Positions 25,567-35,581 of a stretch of 51,081 bases of DNA are shown in pieces; position 1 is the first letter of the stretch; each line of letters starts with the position of its first letter. A program made the translations under genes and the position numbers. The notes beneath the pieces were generated by a model. It made no database searches and had not been told where the DNA came from. It saw only the letters and a list, made by a program, of their open reading frames with translations. This stretch comes from Cyclobacteriaceae bacterium. Lineage in GTDB: Bacteria; Bacteroidota; Bacteroidia; Cytophagales; Cyclobacteriaceae. The stretch spans positions 1 through 51,081 of the forward strand of contig JALSJD010000200.1 of assembly GCA_026989535.1 (NCBI GenBank). Direction: 5' to 3'.

Positions 25567-25812
25567 TTATTTTTTCTTATATCGCTTATTAAATTTCTCA
25601 ACTCTACCGGCAGTATCTAAGAAAATTTTCTTGCCTGTGTAAAATGGGTGCGAAGCAGAAGTTACCTCCACTTTAATTAATGGATATTCATTTCCATCTT
25701 CCCATTTAATAGTTTCGCTAGAACCCATGGTAGATTTAGTTAAAAAAGCGAACTCACTTTGTAAATCTTGGAAAACTACGGGCTTGTATTCTGGATGTAT
25801 TCCCTTTTTCAT
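25567..25812 (-). CDS. rpmE2: 50S ribosomal protein L31 type B
   Basis: The 81-residue protein begins [17 protein letters not shown] and has [24 protein letters not shown], diagnostic of type-B L31. It has no cysteines, so it is the zinc-independent form. It is monocistronic, ending at a strong hairpin terminator. Confidence 0.96.
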   Translation of the reverse strand: MKKGIHPEYKPVVFQDLQSEFAFLTKSTMGSSETIKWEDGNEYPLIKVEVTSASHPFYTGKKIFLDTAGRVEKFNKRYKKK

Positions 25813-25966
25813 CTGTATATAAATTTCTTCTATTACTTATTTTTGCAATTAAAAGGACAAGCCTTTTTAATTGGAGCACAAAGTTAGAGAATTTCATTCG
25901 TTGTTCAAATATTTTCTACTTAATTTGAGGTATAAATTACTGTTTTTCAAACATTAGTATAAAATT

Positions 25967-27664
25967 TTGACCAAAAAGACTTTTTTAATACTCACTCTGC
26001 TCGTTATTTATGCCTATGCCTCCACAGCACAAAGCACAAATATCCCCCTTAACAAAGATACTTACCACTTAATTGATAGGCTCGAAATACTAAGTGGCAC
26101 TATGGCACCCAACCACCACAGTGCTGTAAAACCTTATACCCGTAAAGCGGTTGGGCAATTTACAGACTCCATTCAGCAGCAAAAATTAAAACGTTCGAGG
26201 CAGGATGATTTTAATTTGGAGTACTTACGTAACGATAATTGGGAATGGGTTGACAGTAGCACTAACGAAAGTAAGCGCACTTTTCTAAAACACTTTTATA
26301 AAAACAAATCAGATTTTTATTATGGAGCAGACAAAGAGGAAGCAATTGGTGTACATGTGAGCCCGGTGCTTTACCTAAGTTATGGAGGCGAATCGGCTCA
26401 AAGTGAATACACTTATATAAATACACGTGGGGTGCAGGTAAGGGGGCTAATTGATAAAAAGGTTGGTTTTTATGCTTTTATTAGCGAAAATCAAGCTCGG
26501 TTTCCTGTATATGTACAAAATTTTGTGGCTGAAAATAGAGTGATACCTGGCGAAGGATTTTGGAAACCCTTTGGCACTAACGGCTACGATTTTTTTTATG
26601 CCACAGGTTATGTTAGCTTTAATGCCACTAAGCATATAAACTTTCAGTTTGGGCACGACCGCCAATTTATAGGTGACGGATACCGCTCTATGCTGATGTC
26701 TGATTTTAGCCCACCAGCTCTGTTTTTTAAAATTAACACGCAAGTGTGGAAAATAAACTACACCAATTTATTTACCCAAGTATTTGCCAATGCGTTTGGT
26801 AATTTGGGAGGCTCCATTGGTAACACACAATTTCCTAAAAAATATTTAGTGGCACACCGGTTGGGTATTAATATTGGTAAGCATATTAACTTGGGCGTGT
26901 TCGAGTCTATCGTTTTTGGCAGAGAAGACTCTTTAGGGAATAACCATTTTGAGTTGGGCTATTTAAATCCTATTATCTTTTATCGGGCATTGGAGCAACA
27001 AAATGGAAGTTTAGATAATGCATTGGTTGGGGTTGATGCAAAATGGAATTTTCTCAAGCATTTTTCACTGTATGGGCAGTTTATACTTGACGAATTTAAA
27101 ATAAGCGAGCTAACAGCAGGCAACGGCTGGTGGGCCAATAAATTTGGCTACCAACTAGGGTTAAAATATATTGATGCGCTAGGCTTAAAAAACCTTGATT
27201 TGCAGGTGGAGTATAATTCGGCAAGGCCTTACACCTATACACATTCAAGTATTTACTCCAGTTACACTAATTATAACCAAGCGGTAGCCCACCCTTTGGG
27301 TGCCAATTTTAATGAAATGATAGGCATTTTAAGATACCAGCCCATCCCAAAGTTAAGCCTTACAGCTAAATTAATATATGCTAAATATGGGTTAGATGGG
27401 GTTAATGAAAACTGGGGAAAAAATATTTTAAAAAACTATAACACCCGTGAGCAAGAATATGGCAATTTTATAGGACAGGGCATTGCCAGCTCGCTAATGT
27501 TTGTTGATATTACAGCTACCTATCAAATTAAGCACAATACGTTCTTCGATTTAAAGCTAATGGCTAGAGAGCAAAAAAGCGATAATCCAACCTTTGCAAA
27601 TAAGTCAACTATCTATTCATTTGTCTTTCGATGGAACATCGCTCAGCGATTGCAAGAGTTTTAA
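25967..27664 (+). CDS. Wzi/RemB-like outer-membrane beta-barrel protein
   Basis: The 565-residue protein has a signal peptide (1-21, YASTAQS) and a long barrel-like body with repeated aromatic/polar strands. It resembles the capsule-assembly Wzi family and the RemB gliding-associated proteins of Bacteroidota. The start is TTG at 25967: the next in-frame Met (residue 46) would remove the signal peptide. It is followed after 27 bp by an ABC exporter that has its own -7 box. A role in surface polysaccharide or motility is inferred from the family only. Confidence 0.75.
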   Translation: MTKKTFLILTLLVIYAYASTAQSTNIPLNKDTYHLIDRLEILSGTMAPNHHSAVKPYTRKAVGQFTDSIQQQKLKRSRQDDFNLEYLRNDNWEWVDSSTNESKRTFLKHFYKNKSDFYYGADKEEAIGVHVSPVLYLSYGGESAQSEYTYINTRGVQVRGLIDKKVGFYAFISENQARFPVYVQNFVAENRVIPGEGFWKPFGTNGYDFFYATGYVSFNATKHINFQFGHDRQFIGDGYRSMLMSDFSPPALFFKINTQVWKINYTNLFTQVFANAFGNLGGSIGNTQFPKKYLVAHRLGINIGKHINLGVFESIVFGREDSLGNNHFELGYLNPIIFYRALEQQNGSLDNALVGVDAKWNFLKHFSLYGQFILDEFKISELTAGNGWWANKFGYQLGLKYIDALGLKNLDLQVEYNSARPYTYTHSSIYSSYTNYNQAVAHPLGANFNEMIGILRYQPIPKLSLTAKLIYAKYGLDGVNENWGKNILKNYNTREQEYGNFIGQGIASSLMFVDITATYQIKHNTFFDLKLMAREQKSDNPTFANKSTIYSFVFRWNIAQRLQEF

Positions 27665-27666
27665 GC

Positions 27667-27674
27667 TAATTTTG
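27667..27674 (+). promoter_or_regulatory. TAATTTTG -7 box for the ABC exporter
   Basis: An exact TAnnTTTG match 18 bases before the ATG at 27692 would give a leader of roughly 10-13 bases. No strong -33 element is evident. Confidence 0.45.
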
Positions 27675-27691
27675 CACACTTAACTATTTTA

Positions 27692-29521
27692 ATGAAGACC
27701 TATCTCCGAATTCTTTCGTATGCCAAAGGGCTTGGCTGGTATATACCACAGTATACATTTGCTGTTATAATGTACTCCGTTTTTAGTGTATTTAATATTG
27801 CGCTTATGATGCCTATGTTTAGGGTGCTTTTTAACCAAACAGATGCCGCTTCGGCTCCTACATCCATTCCCGACTTTTCTTTAAACATTACCTATTTCAG
27901 CGAGGTGTTTGATTTCTATTTTTATCAAATTATGGAAGCCAACGGGAAAATGGGCGTTCTTATGTTTGTTGGGGCTACACTGGTGGTAGCTGCATTCTTA
28001 TCAAATATTTTTCGTTATATAACATTGGTGCTGCTGGCCATTATTAGAACAAGGGTAATAGAATTATTGCGGATAGATGTATTTGATAAAGTTATAAGCC
28101 AAGACACTGGCTTTTTTACTACCGCACGCAAAGGCGACATTATGTCGCGCATTACCAACGATGTACAACAGATAGAACACACTATAACGGATTCTTTAAA
28201 AGTAATACTCTCAGAACCCGTACAGTTGATTGCCTTTTTTGTGGCATTGTTTGTAATTTCACCCACTTTAACATTGTTTACCCTCATTTTAATTCCGCTA
28301 TCAGGTGGGCTTATTGCCTCGCTTGCCAAAAGGTTAAAAAAGAGTGCTTCTTTAAGTCAGGGTTCGTTAGGCAGTATTTCGAGCCATGTTGAAGAGGCCA
28401 TTGGAGGGATTCGCCTAATTAAAGCCTTTACGGCTAAAAAGTATATTACCAAGAAATTTAACGAGGAGGCTTCTAATTATAAAAGGCTCAATATATCAAT
28501 GGCCAAAAAGTTTGATTTAGCCAGTCCAATGTCTGAATTTATTGGCATTTTGGTAGTAGCCGGATTGCTTCTTTTAGGAGGCTCTATGGTATTAAGAGAA
28601 GAACCAACGTTGGATGCTTCTGCCTTTATGACTTTTATACTGCTTTTTGCTAGAGTGCTACAGCCGGCCAAAGTTATTTCGAGTTCACTAACCTCTATTC
28701 AAAGAGGAATTGCAAGTGCCGACCGTATTTTTGCAATTACTGATAATGTTCCGCTTATAAAGGAAAAAGAAAACGCTGTTACCCTTGGTGAGTTTAAGAA
28801 AGGAATTGAGTTTGTCAATGTTTCATTTAAGTATGAAAACGAGCTGGTTTTAAAAAACATCTCATTTAATCTGCAAAAAGGCAAAACCATTGCGCTCGTG
28901 GGTATGTCGGGGGGAGGTAAATCTACCATCGCAGATTTGGTGCCTCGTTTTTATGATCCTTCCAGTGGAAAGGTTACTATTGATGGCGTTGACCTAAAAG
29001 ACTGCACACTTGATTCTCTTCGTAAATATATGGGTATTGTAACCCAAGAATCTATCCTTTTTAATGATACAATTTTGAGCAACATTGCTTTTGGAATGGA
29101 AAATCCTTCCGAAGAAAAAGTTATTCGTGCAGCCAAAATTGCCAATGCACACGATTTTATTATGGAAACCCCCAAAGGTTATCAAACGGTAATTGGCGAA
29201 GATGGAGCTAAACTTTCGGGTGGCCAACGCCAACGGCTAAGTATTGCCCGGGCTGTTATGAAAAATCCTGATATTTTAATTTTAGATGAAGCCACCTCGG
29301 CCTTAGACTCACACTCAGAACGCCTTGTACAAGAAGCCATTACAAATTTAATGAGCAATAGAACCTCCTTAGTAATTGCCCATCGGTTAAGTACCATACA
29401 ACATGCCGATGAAATTTTAGTGATAGAAAAAGGGGAGATTGTGGAAAGAGGAAATCATAACGAGTTAATGCAAAAAGGTGGGCGGTACAAGTCGTTGCAG
29501 GATATGCAGAATATTAAATAG
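27692..29521 (+). CDS. MsbA-type ABC exporter (fused permease-ATPase)
   Basis: The 609-residue protein has six transmembrane helices (about 10-330) and a C-terminal ATPase: Walker A GMSGGGKST, signature LSGGQRQR, Walker B ILILDEATS and the H-loop AHRLST. It is a homodimeric half-transporter. Similarity to MsbA suggests lipid A-core flipping across the inner membrane, but drug export cannot be excluded. It converges with the prolyl oligopeptidase gene; the 66-bp gap holds an imperfect hairpin (AAAGAA...TTCTTT near 29544-29576). Confidence 0.88.
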   Translation: MKTYLRILSYAKGLGWYIPQYTFAVIMYSVFSVFNIALMMPMFRVLFNQTDAASAPTSIPDFSLNITYFSEVFDFYFYQIMEANGKMGVLMFVGATLVVAAFLSNIFRYITLVLLAIIRTRVIELLRIDVFDKVISQDTGFFTTARKGDIMSRITNDVQQIEHTITDSLKVILSEPVQLIAFFVALFVISPTLTLFTLILIPLSGGLIASLAKRLKKSASLSQGSLGSISSHVEEAIGGIRLIKAFTAKKYITKKFNEEASNYKRLNISMAKKFDLASPMSEFIGILVVAGLLLLGGSMVLREEPTLDASAFMTFILLFARVLQPAKVISSSLTSIQRGIASADRIFAITDNVPLIKEKENAVTLGEFKKGIEFVNVSFKYENELVLKNISFNLQKGKTIALVGMSGGGKSTIADLVPRFYDPSSGKVTIDGVDLKDCTLDSLRKYMGIVTQESILFNDTILSNIAFGMENPSEEKVIRAAKIANAHDFIMETPKGYQTVIGEDGAKLSGGQRQRLSIARAVMKNPDILILDEATSALDSHSERLVQEAITNLMSNRTSLVIAHRLSTIQHADEILVIEKGEIVERGNHNELMQKGGRYKSLQDMQNIK

Positions 29522-29587
29522 CTCCTATGCTTAAAAAGGCATAAAGAATTCTCCTGAGACTCCAAGAGCGTTCTTTATGGATATTAA

Positions 29588-31723
29588 TCACATTTCTTTT
29601 TTAGCTAGAGGCGGCACAACTCCCATATTATACCAAGCAAAAGAGTAGCGATCTGCCGCTTGTTCTATTTGTTTGCTGGTGGGTGTTCCTGCTCCGTGGC
29701 CTGCATTGGTCTCAATTCTAATTAACACAGGGTTATCGCCTAGTTGATTTTCTTGCAGCGTTGCGGCAAATTTAAACGAGTGTGCAGGCACCACTCGGTC
29801 GTCATGATCTGCAGTAGTAACCATAGTAGCGGGGTAGTTTGCTGGCTTTAAGTTATGTAAGGGTGAATATCCTTTAAGGTACTCAAACATTTCTTTCGAA
29901 TCGTCAGCCGTGCCATAATCGAAAGCCCAACCAGCACCGGCAGTAAATTTATGGTAACGAAGCATATCCATTACTCCCACAGCAGGAAAAGCCACTTTGG
30001 CTAAATTTGGTCGCTGGGTCATCGTAGCACCTACTAGTAACCCTCCATTGGACCCCCCTGCAATGGCTAAGTAATTACTCGAAGTGTATTTCTTATCAAT
30101 CAAATATTCTGCTGCTGCAATAAAATCATCAAACACATTTTGCTTTTGCATTTTAGTGCCCGCCAAATGCCATTCCTCCCCATATTCACCACCTCCGCGC
30201 AAATTAGGCTGGGCATAAATGCCTCCATTTTCTAACCAAATTATTCTACTGGTGCTAAAAGAGGGTGTAAGACTAACATTGAAACCACCATAAGCATACA
30301 AATAAGTGGGGTTTTTACCGTTAAGTTTAATTCCTTTTTTATACACAATAAACATCGGAATTTTTGTGCCGTCTTTGCTCTCAAAAAACACTTGCTCAGT
30401 CATATAATCTTCAGGATTAAAGGCTACTTTAGGTTTAAGATATAACGCTGATGTTCCATTAACAATATTGTATTTGTAAATGGCCGAAGGAGTAGTAAAG
30501 GAAGTAAAAGTATAGTATAATGAACTATCCTCTTTTAGTGCATCAAACCCATAGGCACTGCCAATGCCTGGCAATTTAACTTCTCGTTCTTTGGTGCCAT
30601 CTATTAAAAATTGCACAATTTGAGTTTTAGCATCCACCAAGTACTGTGCAAAAATTTTGCCTCCACCTGTTGAAGTACTCAATACGTTTTCTGTTTCAGA
30701 AATCAGATCTACCCAATTTTCAGGGGTAGGGTTGGCTGCATTTACTTTTATCAACCGATTATTAGGTGCATTAAAATCTGTATGAATTAATAATTCACTC
30801 CCTTCGTTATCTAGGATGTAACTATTAGTATCAAAATTATCAACTACAGTAATAAGTGTGGGCTTGTCTAATGATAAATCCATAAAATAGAGTTCGTTTC
30901 CAGAAGTGCTTTCTGCTGCACTTATTACCAGGTATCGTTCGTCTTCAGTAAGCCAAGCGCCCACATATCTTCTTTGCTGATTTTCTCCTCCAAATATTAA
31001 TTGATCGTCTGTTTGAGCCGTACCCAGCTTATGATAGTAAAGTTTATGTGCTTGGGTCATACTTGATAGTTCGCTGCCTTTTGGTTTATCATAACTGCTG
31101 TAATAAAAACCATCGGTGCCTTTCCAAGCGAGGCCACTAAACTTGATGTCTTTTAAGGTATCCCCCAATATTTCTTTAGTGGCCGTATTCATAATAATGG
31201 CTTTTCGCCAATCAGAACCACCTTCGGATACTTGATAGGCGATAAGTGAACCATCTTTGGTAAAACTGGTGCCAGCCAACGAAATGGTGCCATCTTCTCT
31301 AAACGTATTTGGGTCAAGAAAAATTTCATCGTTCTCGGTTCCTGTTTTTTTGCGATACAACACGTTTTGGTTTTGAAGCCCATCATTGCGGTAAAAATAT
31401 TCCCAATCCCCGTGTTTGGTAGGCGCATAAACACGTTCGTAATTTAGAAGCTCTTCTAACCTTGATTTAACTTTTTTGCGGTATGGAATATGGTTGAGGT
31501 AGCCAAAGGTTACTTCATTTTCAGCCTTTACCCATTCGCCTGTAGCTTCAGAAGTATCGTTTTCGAGCCATCGATAAGGGTCGGCAACATCTACCCCAAA
31601 ATAAGTATCTATATGGTTAATTTTAGCAGTTTCAGGGTATTGGATCATTGCTTGTTTTTCATTGGTAGTACACGCAAAAAACGCGAACGCCAAAACTACC
31701 ATTCCTAATTTAAGAGCCTTCAT
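29588..31723 (-). CDS. prolyl oligopeptidase family serine peptidase (S9), lipoprotein
   Basis: The 711-residue protein has a lipobox (FFAC, Cys18), so it is exported and lipid-anchored. An N-terminal seven-bladed propeller precedes an alpha/beta-hydrolase domain. The catalytic triad is Ser558 in GGSNGG, an Asp in ADHDDRVVP (about 641) and His676 in NAGHGAG. The YAYGGFNVSL and GGEYGEEWH segments are typical of prolyl oligopeptidase. It cleaves short peptides after proline, probably for nutrition in the periplasm. The gene stands alone. Confidence 0.92.
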   Translation of the reverse strand: MKALKLGMVVLAFAFFACTTNEKQAMIQYPETAKINHIDTYFGVDVADPYRWLENDTSEATGEWVKAENEVTFGYLNHIPYRKKVKSRLEELLNYERVYAPTKHGDWEYFYRNDGLQNQNVLYRKKTGTENDEIFLDPNTFREDGTISLAGTSFTKDGSLIAYQVSEGGSDWRKAIIMNTATKEILGDTLKDIKFSGLAWKGTDGFYYSSYDKPKGSELSSMTQAHKLYYHKLGTAQTDDQLIFGGENQQRRYVGAWLTEDERYLVISAAESTSGNELYFMDLSLDKPTLITVVDNFDTNSYILDNEGSELLIHTDFNAPNNRLIKVNAANPTPENWVDLISETENVLSTSTGGGKIFAQYLVDAKTQIVQFLIDGTKEREVKLPGIGSAYGFDALKEDSSLYYTFTSFTTPSAIYKYNIVNGTSALYLKPKVAFNPEDYMTEQVFFESKDGTKIPMFIVYKKGIKLNGKNPTYLYAYGGFNVSLTPSFSTSRIIWLENGGIYAQPNLRGGGEYGEEWHLAGTKMQKQNVFDDFIAAAEYLIDKKYTSSNYLAIAGGSNGGLLVGATMTQRPNLAKVAFPAVGVMDMLRYHKFTAGAGWAFDYGTADDSKEMFEYLKGYSPLHNLKPANYPATMVTTADHDDRVVPAHSFKFAATLQENQLGDNPVLIRIETNAGHGAGTPTSKQIEQAADRYSFAWYNMGVVPPLAKKEM

Positions 31724-31832
31724 AATTAGTGTATTTTGTTAATCAAGAGTACGTATTTTGTTTATAAAATAAAACTAAATTTATGCAAACGGAATAAAAT
31801 TGTGATGGCAATAAGATTTGAATTAAAAAGAA

Positions 31833-31866
31833 ATTGGTAAATTGTGTTTTAAAGAGATTTACCAAT
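31833..31866. promoter_or_regulatory. inverted repeat upstream of the LETM1-related gene
   Basis: ATTGGTAAAT (31833-31842) and ATTTACCAAT (31857-31866) form a perfect 10-bp stem with a 14-base spacer, ending 20 bp before the ATG at 31886. It could be an operator or a 5' hairpin. Confidence 0.4.
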
Positions 31867-31885
31867 AAGACAATTCTCATTTTAA

Positions 31886-33148
31886 ATGGAAATTAACCCT
31901 TCATATAGCGGCTGGCTATCAGATTATTTAGAGTATCGAAAAACGATATTTCAGTCTTTTTTAAAGGACACCGCTGCGGATAGCCACCCCGAGCATTCGA
32001 TGTATCGCATATTACAACCCTCTGGCATAATGTATGGGCATCCACTAAAAAACGAAAACATTGCCGATGCTACAGAGCTGAATAAATTAAAGCTTTTAAT
32101 GGCAGAAAGCTTGATAAGTGGTTCTTTAATCTACCACCAGCAAGAAATTAATAATGAAGATGATTTTTCGAATATTATTATGAAAACCGTTTATAAAATT
32201 GGTGATTTTTATAATAAAATATATCCTGAGTTGTCTGTTTCTAAACACACCTTTTTAGGCAAAAAGAAATCCCCATTAGAAATAGCTGAAAAAATATTAG
32301 AGAAAAGAGTACGAAAAACGAGCAGGAAACAGGCTAATTATTGGATTCAGTTTTTTGAGAATATTATACTTTTCCTTGATATTTACTTTTTTGGACAGTG
32401 GATGCACACGAGTTCCGAAAAAATGATTGCTGAGTTTTTTCAGCAAGAAAAAGAGGAATTAAGGCTCAGTATTATAAAGGTGATGTCGGCTGCTGCACAC
32501 GCTAACAAAAATATTGAAGAAGAAGAGCAGGCCTTATTCGATTTCTTTTTAAAATCATCGCATTTATCACCTCGCCAAAAAGAAGAAGCATGGAAAGATT
32601 TTAAAAAGGGAATTAGCTTAGCTGATATTTATATTCCAAATCAAAATTCGTGGTTACTAAAAAAGTTCTTCCTTGAACTGGCTATTTTAACCGTATGGGT
32701 TGATCGTAAGCTCGAAGACTCTGAAATGATTTTTTTAAAAGCTTTTAACAAAAAAATGGGCTTTTATGAGGAAGATTTGGAGAACAGCCTATTAGCGGTT
32801 GAAGGTTTTATTTTGGAAAATTGGGATCAACTCAATCATTTAAGATCTGGACACGACTTGGCAGACATAGGCACCGAATATTTAAAACGAGTAAAAGTTA
32901 CAACTGATAAAAATGCCATTCGCATTAATGATGAACTCAAGAAAAATACCAACCTTAGTAAATTATTGGTAAAATCTAAAACGGAAGAACTTTCTAATAA
33001 GGAAGAAAAAGAGCTACACCAAGGTTTGATAAGTGTTTTACGTGCCGTGCCTACGTTCGTTATTATTGGATTACCTGTGTCGTATTTAACCTTGCCAATG
33101 TTGCTAAAAATACTACCGCAAGAAAGGGAGAAAACTGAACCCAATTAA
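31886..33148 (+). CDS. LETM1-related (TerB-like) protein
   Basis: The 420-residue protein has a helical middle (about 190-300) that resembles TerB-type all-helical domains (MSAAAHANKNIEEEEQALFDFFL). The C terminus reads ELSNKEEKELHQGLISVLRAVPTF followed by the hydrophobic VIIGLPVSYLTLPMLLKILP, the pattern of the LETM1 domain of mitochondrial ion-exchange/ribosome-binding proteins. I recall the Bacteroidota name LETM1-related biofilm-associated protein for this architecture. The hydrophobic segment (about 391-412) is probably a membrane helix. Function is unproven. Confidence 0.7.
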   Translation: MEINPSYSGWLSDYLEYRKTIFQSFLKDTAADSHPEHSMYRILQPSGIMYGHPLKNENIADATELNKLKLLMAESLISGSLIYHQQEINNEDDFSNIIMKTVYKIGDFYNKIYPELSVSKHTFLGKKKSPLEIAEKILEKRVRKTSRKQANYWIQFFENIILFLDIYFFGQWMHTSSEKMIAEFFQQEKEELRLSIIKVMSAAAHANKNIEEEEQALFDFFLKSSHLSPRQKEEAWKDFKKGISLADIYIPNQNSWLLKKFFLELAILTVWVDRKLEDSEMIFLKAFNKKMGFYEEDLENSLLAVEGFILENWDQLNHLRSGHDLADIGTEYLKRVKVTTDKNAIRINDELKKNTNLSKLLVKSKTEELSNKEEKELHQGLISVLRAVPTFVIIGLPVSYLTLPMLLKILPQEREKTEPN

Positions 33149-33161
33149 TACTACGCACCAC

Positions 33162-33199
33162 AGCACTTCTCATCTCTACTCAATCGCCCAATCTAGGTA
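33162..33199. repeat. copy of the TACCTAAATTGAGC repeat
   Basis: Thirty-eight bases match the reverse complement of 9283-9320 with three T-to-C differences. Only one arm is present. It lies just after the LETM1-related gene, between convergent genes. Confidence 0.75.
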
Positions 33200-33265
33200 A
33201 AAAGCAATTTTTACTCTTCGTTTTCAGCAATAAATAATCTTTTCAAAAAAGCAGTTTTTTGTTTT

Positions 33266-33856
33266 TTAATTGGCACGAACAACTACTTTAGAAGAAAAAA
33301 CCATAGAATCTAAGAAAATCGTTTTATTAAACCCTGAACTAATGAGCGAATCTATTTTTAATTGGCCATTATACTCATTTAACCAAATATGGATACGTTG
33401 ATTGGTGGCATACACAGGGTTATTGGTTTCTAATTCGACCCATATTTGCCTTATTTCTTTGGGTTGACCTAGGTACTTAATAATAAGCTTTTTTACCTTG
33501 CTTTGAGTATTAGGCAAGGCCGTGTAAATGGTTTGCAAAAGATTGCTGTTTGGCTCATTTACTTGTTCTTCTACCAAATAAGCCCCTTCTAATGAAGGTT
33601 TGTTAATGTTAGCAATTACCAATGTATGTAGTTCCACAGCCCAAAACAATGAATCTGTTTTAGCTACCTGTATTTCTTCTTTTAGCCCATTTACCATAGT
33701 GGTTTTTACAACTGAACCAGATTCTATCGCTTGGGTGCTGATGAGGCTTTTTGCAAAAGGAGTGATATCGAAATACGGTCGTACGGGCTTAACCTTTGGG
33801 GTTGGAGCCGTACATTGGGCAGCCAAAAGCAATAGTATAAATACGATATTCCTCAT
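33266..33856 (-). CDS. hypothetical lipoprotein
   Basis: The 196-residue product has a lipobox (LAAQC, Cys15) and a mature region with no family I recognise. It looks mainly beta-structured, with the segments EIRQIWVELE and NQRIHIWLNEYNG. Its start overlaps the gpmI stop by 4 bp, so the two are co-transcribed. A role linked to glycolysis is not implied; the coupling may be only regulatory. Confidence 0.65.
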   Translation of the reverse strand: MRNIVFILLLLAAQCTAPTPKVKPVRPYFDITPFAKSLISTQAIESGSVVKTTMVNGLKEEIQVAKTDSLFWAVELHTLVIANINKPSLEGAYLVEEQVNEPNSNLLQTIYTALPNTQSKVKKLIIKYLGQPKEIRQIWVELETNNPVYATNQRIHIWLNEYNGQLKIDSLISSGFNKTIFLDSMVFSSKVVVRAN

Positions 33857-35364
33857 GATGAAACTAAAATTTCGCCTGTCATTTCTTTGGGAATAGCTAT
33901 GCCCATAATTGTTAAAATAGTGGGGGCAAGGTCGCCTAGCTTACCATCCTTTATGGTATAGGTGGAGTTGTTAGAAGCCAATATGCACGGCACTAAATTG
34001 GTGGTGTGTGCAGTATTGGGCGATCCATCAGGGTTAACCATAATATCGGGGTTGCCGTGGTCGGCAATAATAATAATGTCGTAATTGCTGGCTAAAGCAG
34101 CCGTAACTACTTTGTTGGCTTCTGCATCTACTGTTTCGCAGGCCTTTACGGCAGCTTCAAAAACACCTGTGTGCCCTACCATATCGGGGTTGGCAAAATT
34201 TAGACAAATAAAATCGGCAGATTTGGCTTCTAGTTCAGGAATAATTTTAGCACTAATATCAGCTGCACTCATTTCGGGCTGCAAATCGTAGGTAGCTACT
34301 TTGGGCGAAGGGCATAATAAGCGCGATTCACCCTCAAAAGGGACCTCCTTTCCTCCTGAAAAGAAAAAGGTTACGTGCGGATATTTTTCGGTTTCGGCAA
34401 TTCTAATTTGTTTCAAATTGTTTTTGCTAAGCACTTCTCCTAACGTATTTTGTAAATTATCTTTATCATAAGCTACTTTTACGCCTACAAAACTATCGTC
34501 ATAATTAGTCATCGTTAGGTAGTATAAATCGAGCTTATGCATCTCCTGCTCCAGAAAATCTTTTTGGGTAAGTGCCTGAGTTATTTCTCTTCCTCTATCG
34601 GTTCTAAAATTAAAATTGATAACCACATCACCTGCCTTAATAGAGGCTGTTCCATCAACAATAATGGGTTGTATAAATTCATCTGTAACCTTTTTATTAT
34701 ACGAATCTTGAACTGCTTCTGCCCAGTTTTTGGTAACTGTGCCTACTCCTTTAGTCATTGCATCATAAGCTAATTTTATGCGCTCCCAGCGATTGTCTCT
34801 GTCCATAGCAAAGTAGCGGCCTGTGATGGTTGCCATTTTTCCGGTGGATTTATCCATATATTCGGCCAAATCGGTAAGAAAAGCCAATCCGCTTTTAGGG
34901 TCGGTATCTCTGCCATCGGTAAAAGCGTGTACAAACACATTGCTTAACCCTTGCTGGTGAGCAGCGGCACACAATCCTTTTAAATGATTAATATGCGAAT
35001 GAACACCTCCATTTGACACCAATCCGATAAAATGAACATTTTTATTATGTTGCTTTGCAAATTTAAAAGCAGCTTTTATTTCTTTGTTTTGGGCAATTGA
35101 ACCATCCTCTACTGCTTTGTTAATTTTTACCAAATCTTGATACACCACTCTGCCCGCTCCAATATTCATATGGCCTACTTCGGAGTTGCCCATTTGCCCA
35201 TCGGGTAGTCCCACAGCAAGCCCTGAGGCTTCAAGCTTTGAATGTGCATATTTCTTGTATAAACCATCTATAAATGGCGTATTGGCGGCATCAATGGCAG
35301 AAACTGATTTATTTTTAGCAATTCCCCATCCATCCAAAATCATTAATAGCACGCGCTTTTTCAT
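33853..35364 (-). CDS. gpmI: 2,3-bisphosphoglycerate-independent phosphoglycerate mutase
   Basis: GpmI interconverts 3- and 2-phosphoglycerate using Mn2+. The 503 residues are the normal length. The alkaline-phosphatase-fold metal site begins with MILDGWG (8-14). The catalytic Ser61 lies in MGNSEVGHMNIGAGR, and the second metal cluster is visible in NPDMVGHTG and IIADHGNPD. It is followed by a co-transcribed lipoprotein gene. Confidence 0.96.
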   Translation of the reverse strand: MKKRVLLMILDGWGIAKNKSVSAIDAANTPFIDGLYKKYAHSKLEASGLAVGLPDGQMGNSEVGHMNIGAGRVVYQDLVKINKAVEDGSIAQNKEIKAAFKFAKQHNKNVHFIGLVSNGGVHSHINHLKGLCAAAHQQGLSNVFVHAFTDGRDTDPKSGLAFLTDLAEYMDKSTGKMATITGRYFAMDRDNRWERIKLAYDAMTKGVGTVTKNWAEAVQDSYNKKVTDEFIQPIIVDGTASIKAGDVVINFNFRTDRGREITQALTQKDFLEQEMHKLDLYYLTMTNYDDSFVGVKVAYDKDNLQNTLGEVLSKNNLKQIRIAETEKYPHVTFFFSGGKEVPFEGESRLLCPSPKVATYDLQPEMSAADISAKIIPELEAKSADFICLNFANPDMVGHTGVFEAAVKACETVDAEANKVVTAALASNYDIIIIADHGNPDIMVNPDGSPNTAHTTNLVPCILASNNSTYTIKDGKLGDLAPTILTIMGIAIPKEMTGEILVSS

Positions 35365-35389
35365 AGTTTTATTTGTGTTTTAAGTCTTT

Positions 35390-35506
35390 AGCACACCTCT
35401 ATTAATTGATTGTTTCCTCTGCTAGAAATAAAGTGCTTAGATGCAAGGCATCCCGAGTGCTCGGGATAACCCAAGGGGACATAAGCAATTATAATAGAGG
35501 TGTGCT
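35390..35506. mobile_element. 117-bp element with CACCTCTATTAATTG ends and a hairpin core
   Basis: The left end AGCACACCTCTATTAATTG (35390-35408) is inverted at 35486-35506 with a 2-base indel. Inside lies GCAAGGC, then the hairpin ATCCCGAG-TG-CTCGGGAT (35450-35467), then AACCCAAG. A longer relative is at 45169-45423. It sits between divergent gpmI and the DUF4783 gene. Confidence 0.75.
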
Positions 35507-35510
35507 TAAG

Positions 35511-35541
35511 TTGCAAATATACATATAGAAGAGTAGCTTTG
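35511..35541 (+). promoter_or_regulatory. promoter of the DUF4783 gene
   Basis: TTG (35511-35513) and the exact -7 match TAGCTTTG (35534-35541) are 20 bases apart, a normal Bacteroidota spacing. Transcription would start near 35546, 36 bases before the ATG. Confidence 0.5.
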
Positions 35542-35581
35542 TTTTGTTTTTTAACTGAGTTTGACCTAGAGAACACCTCTT

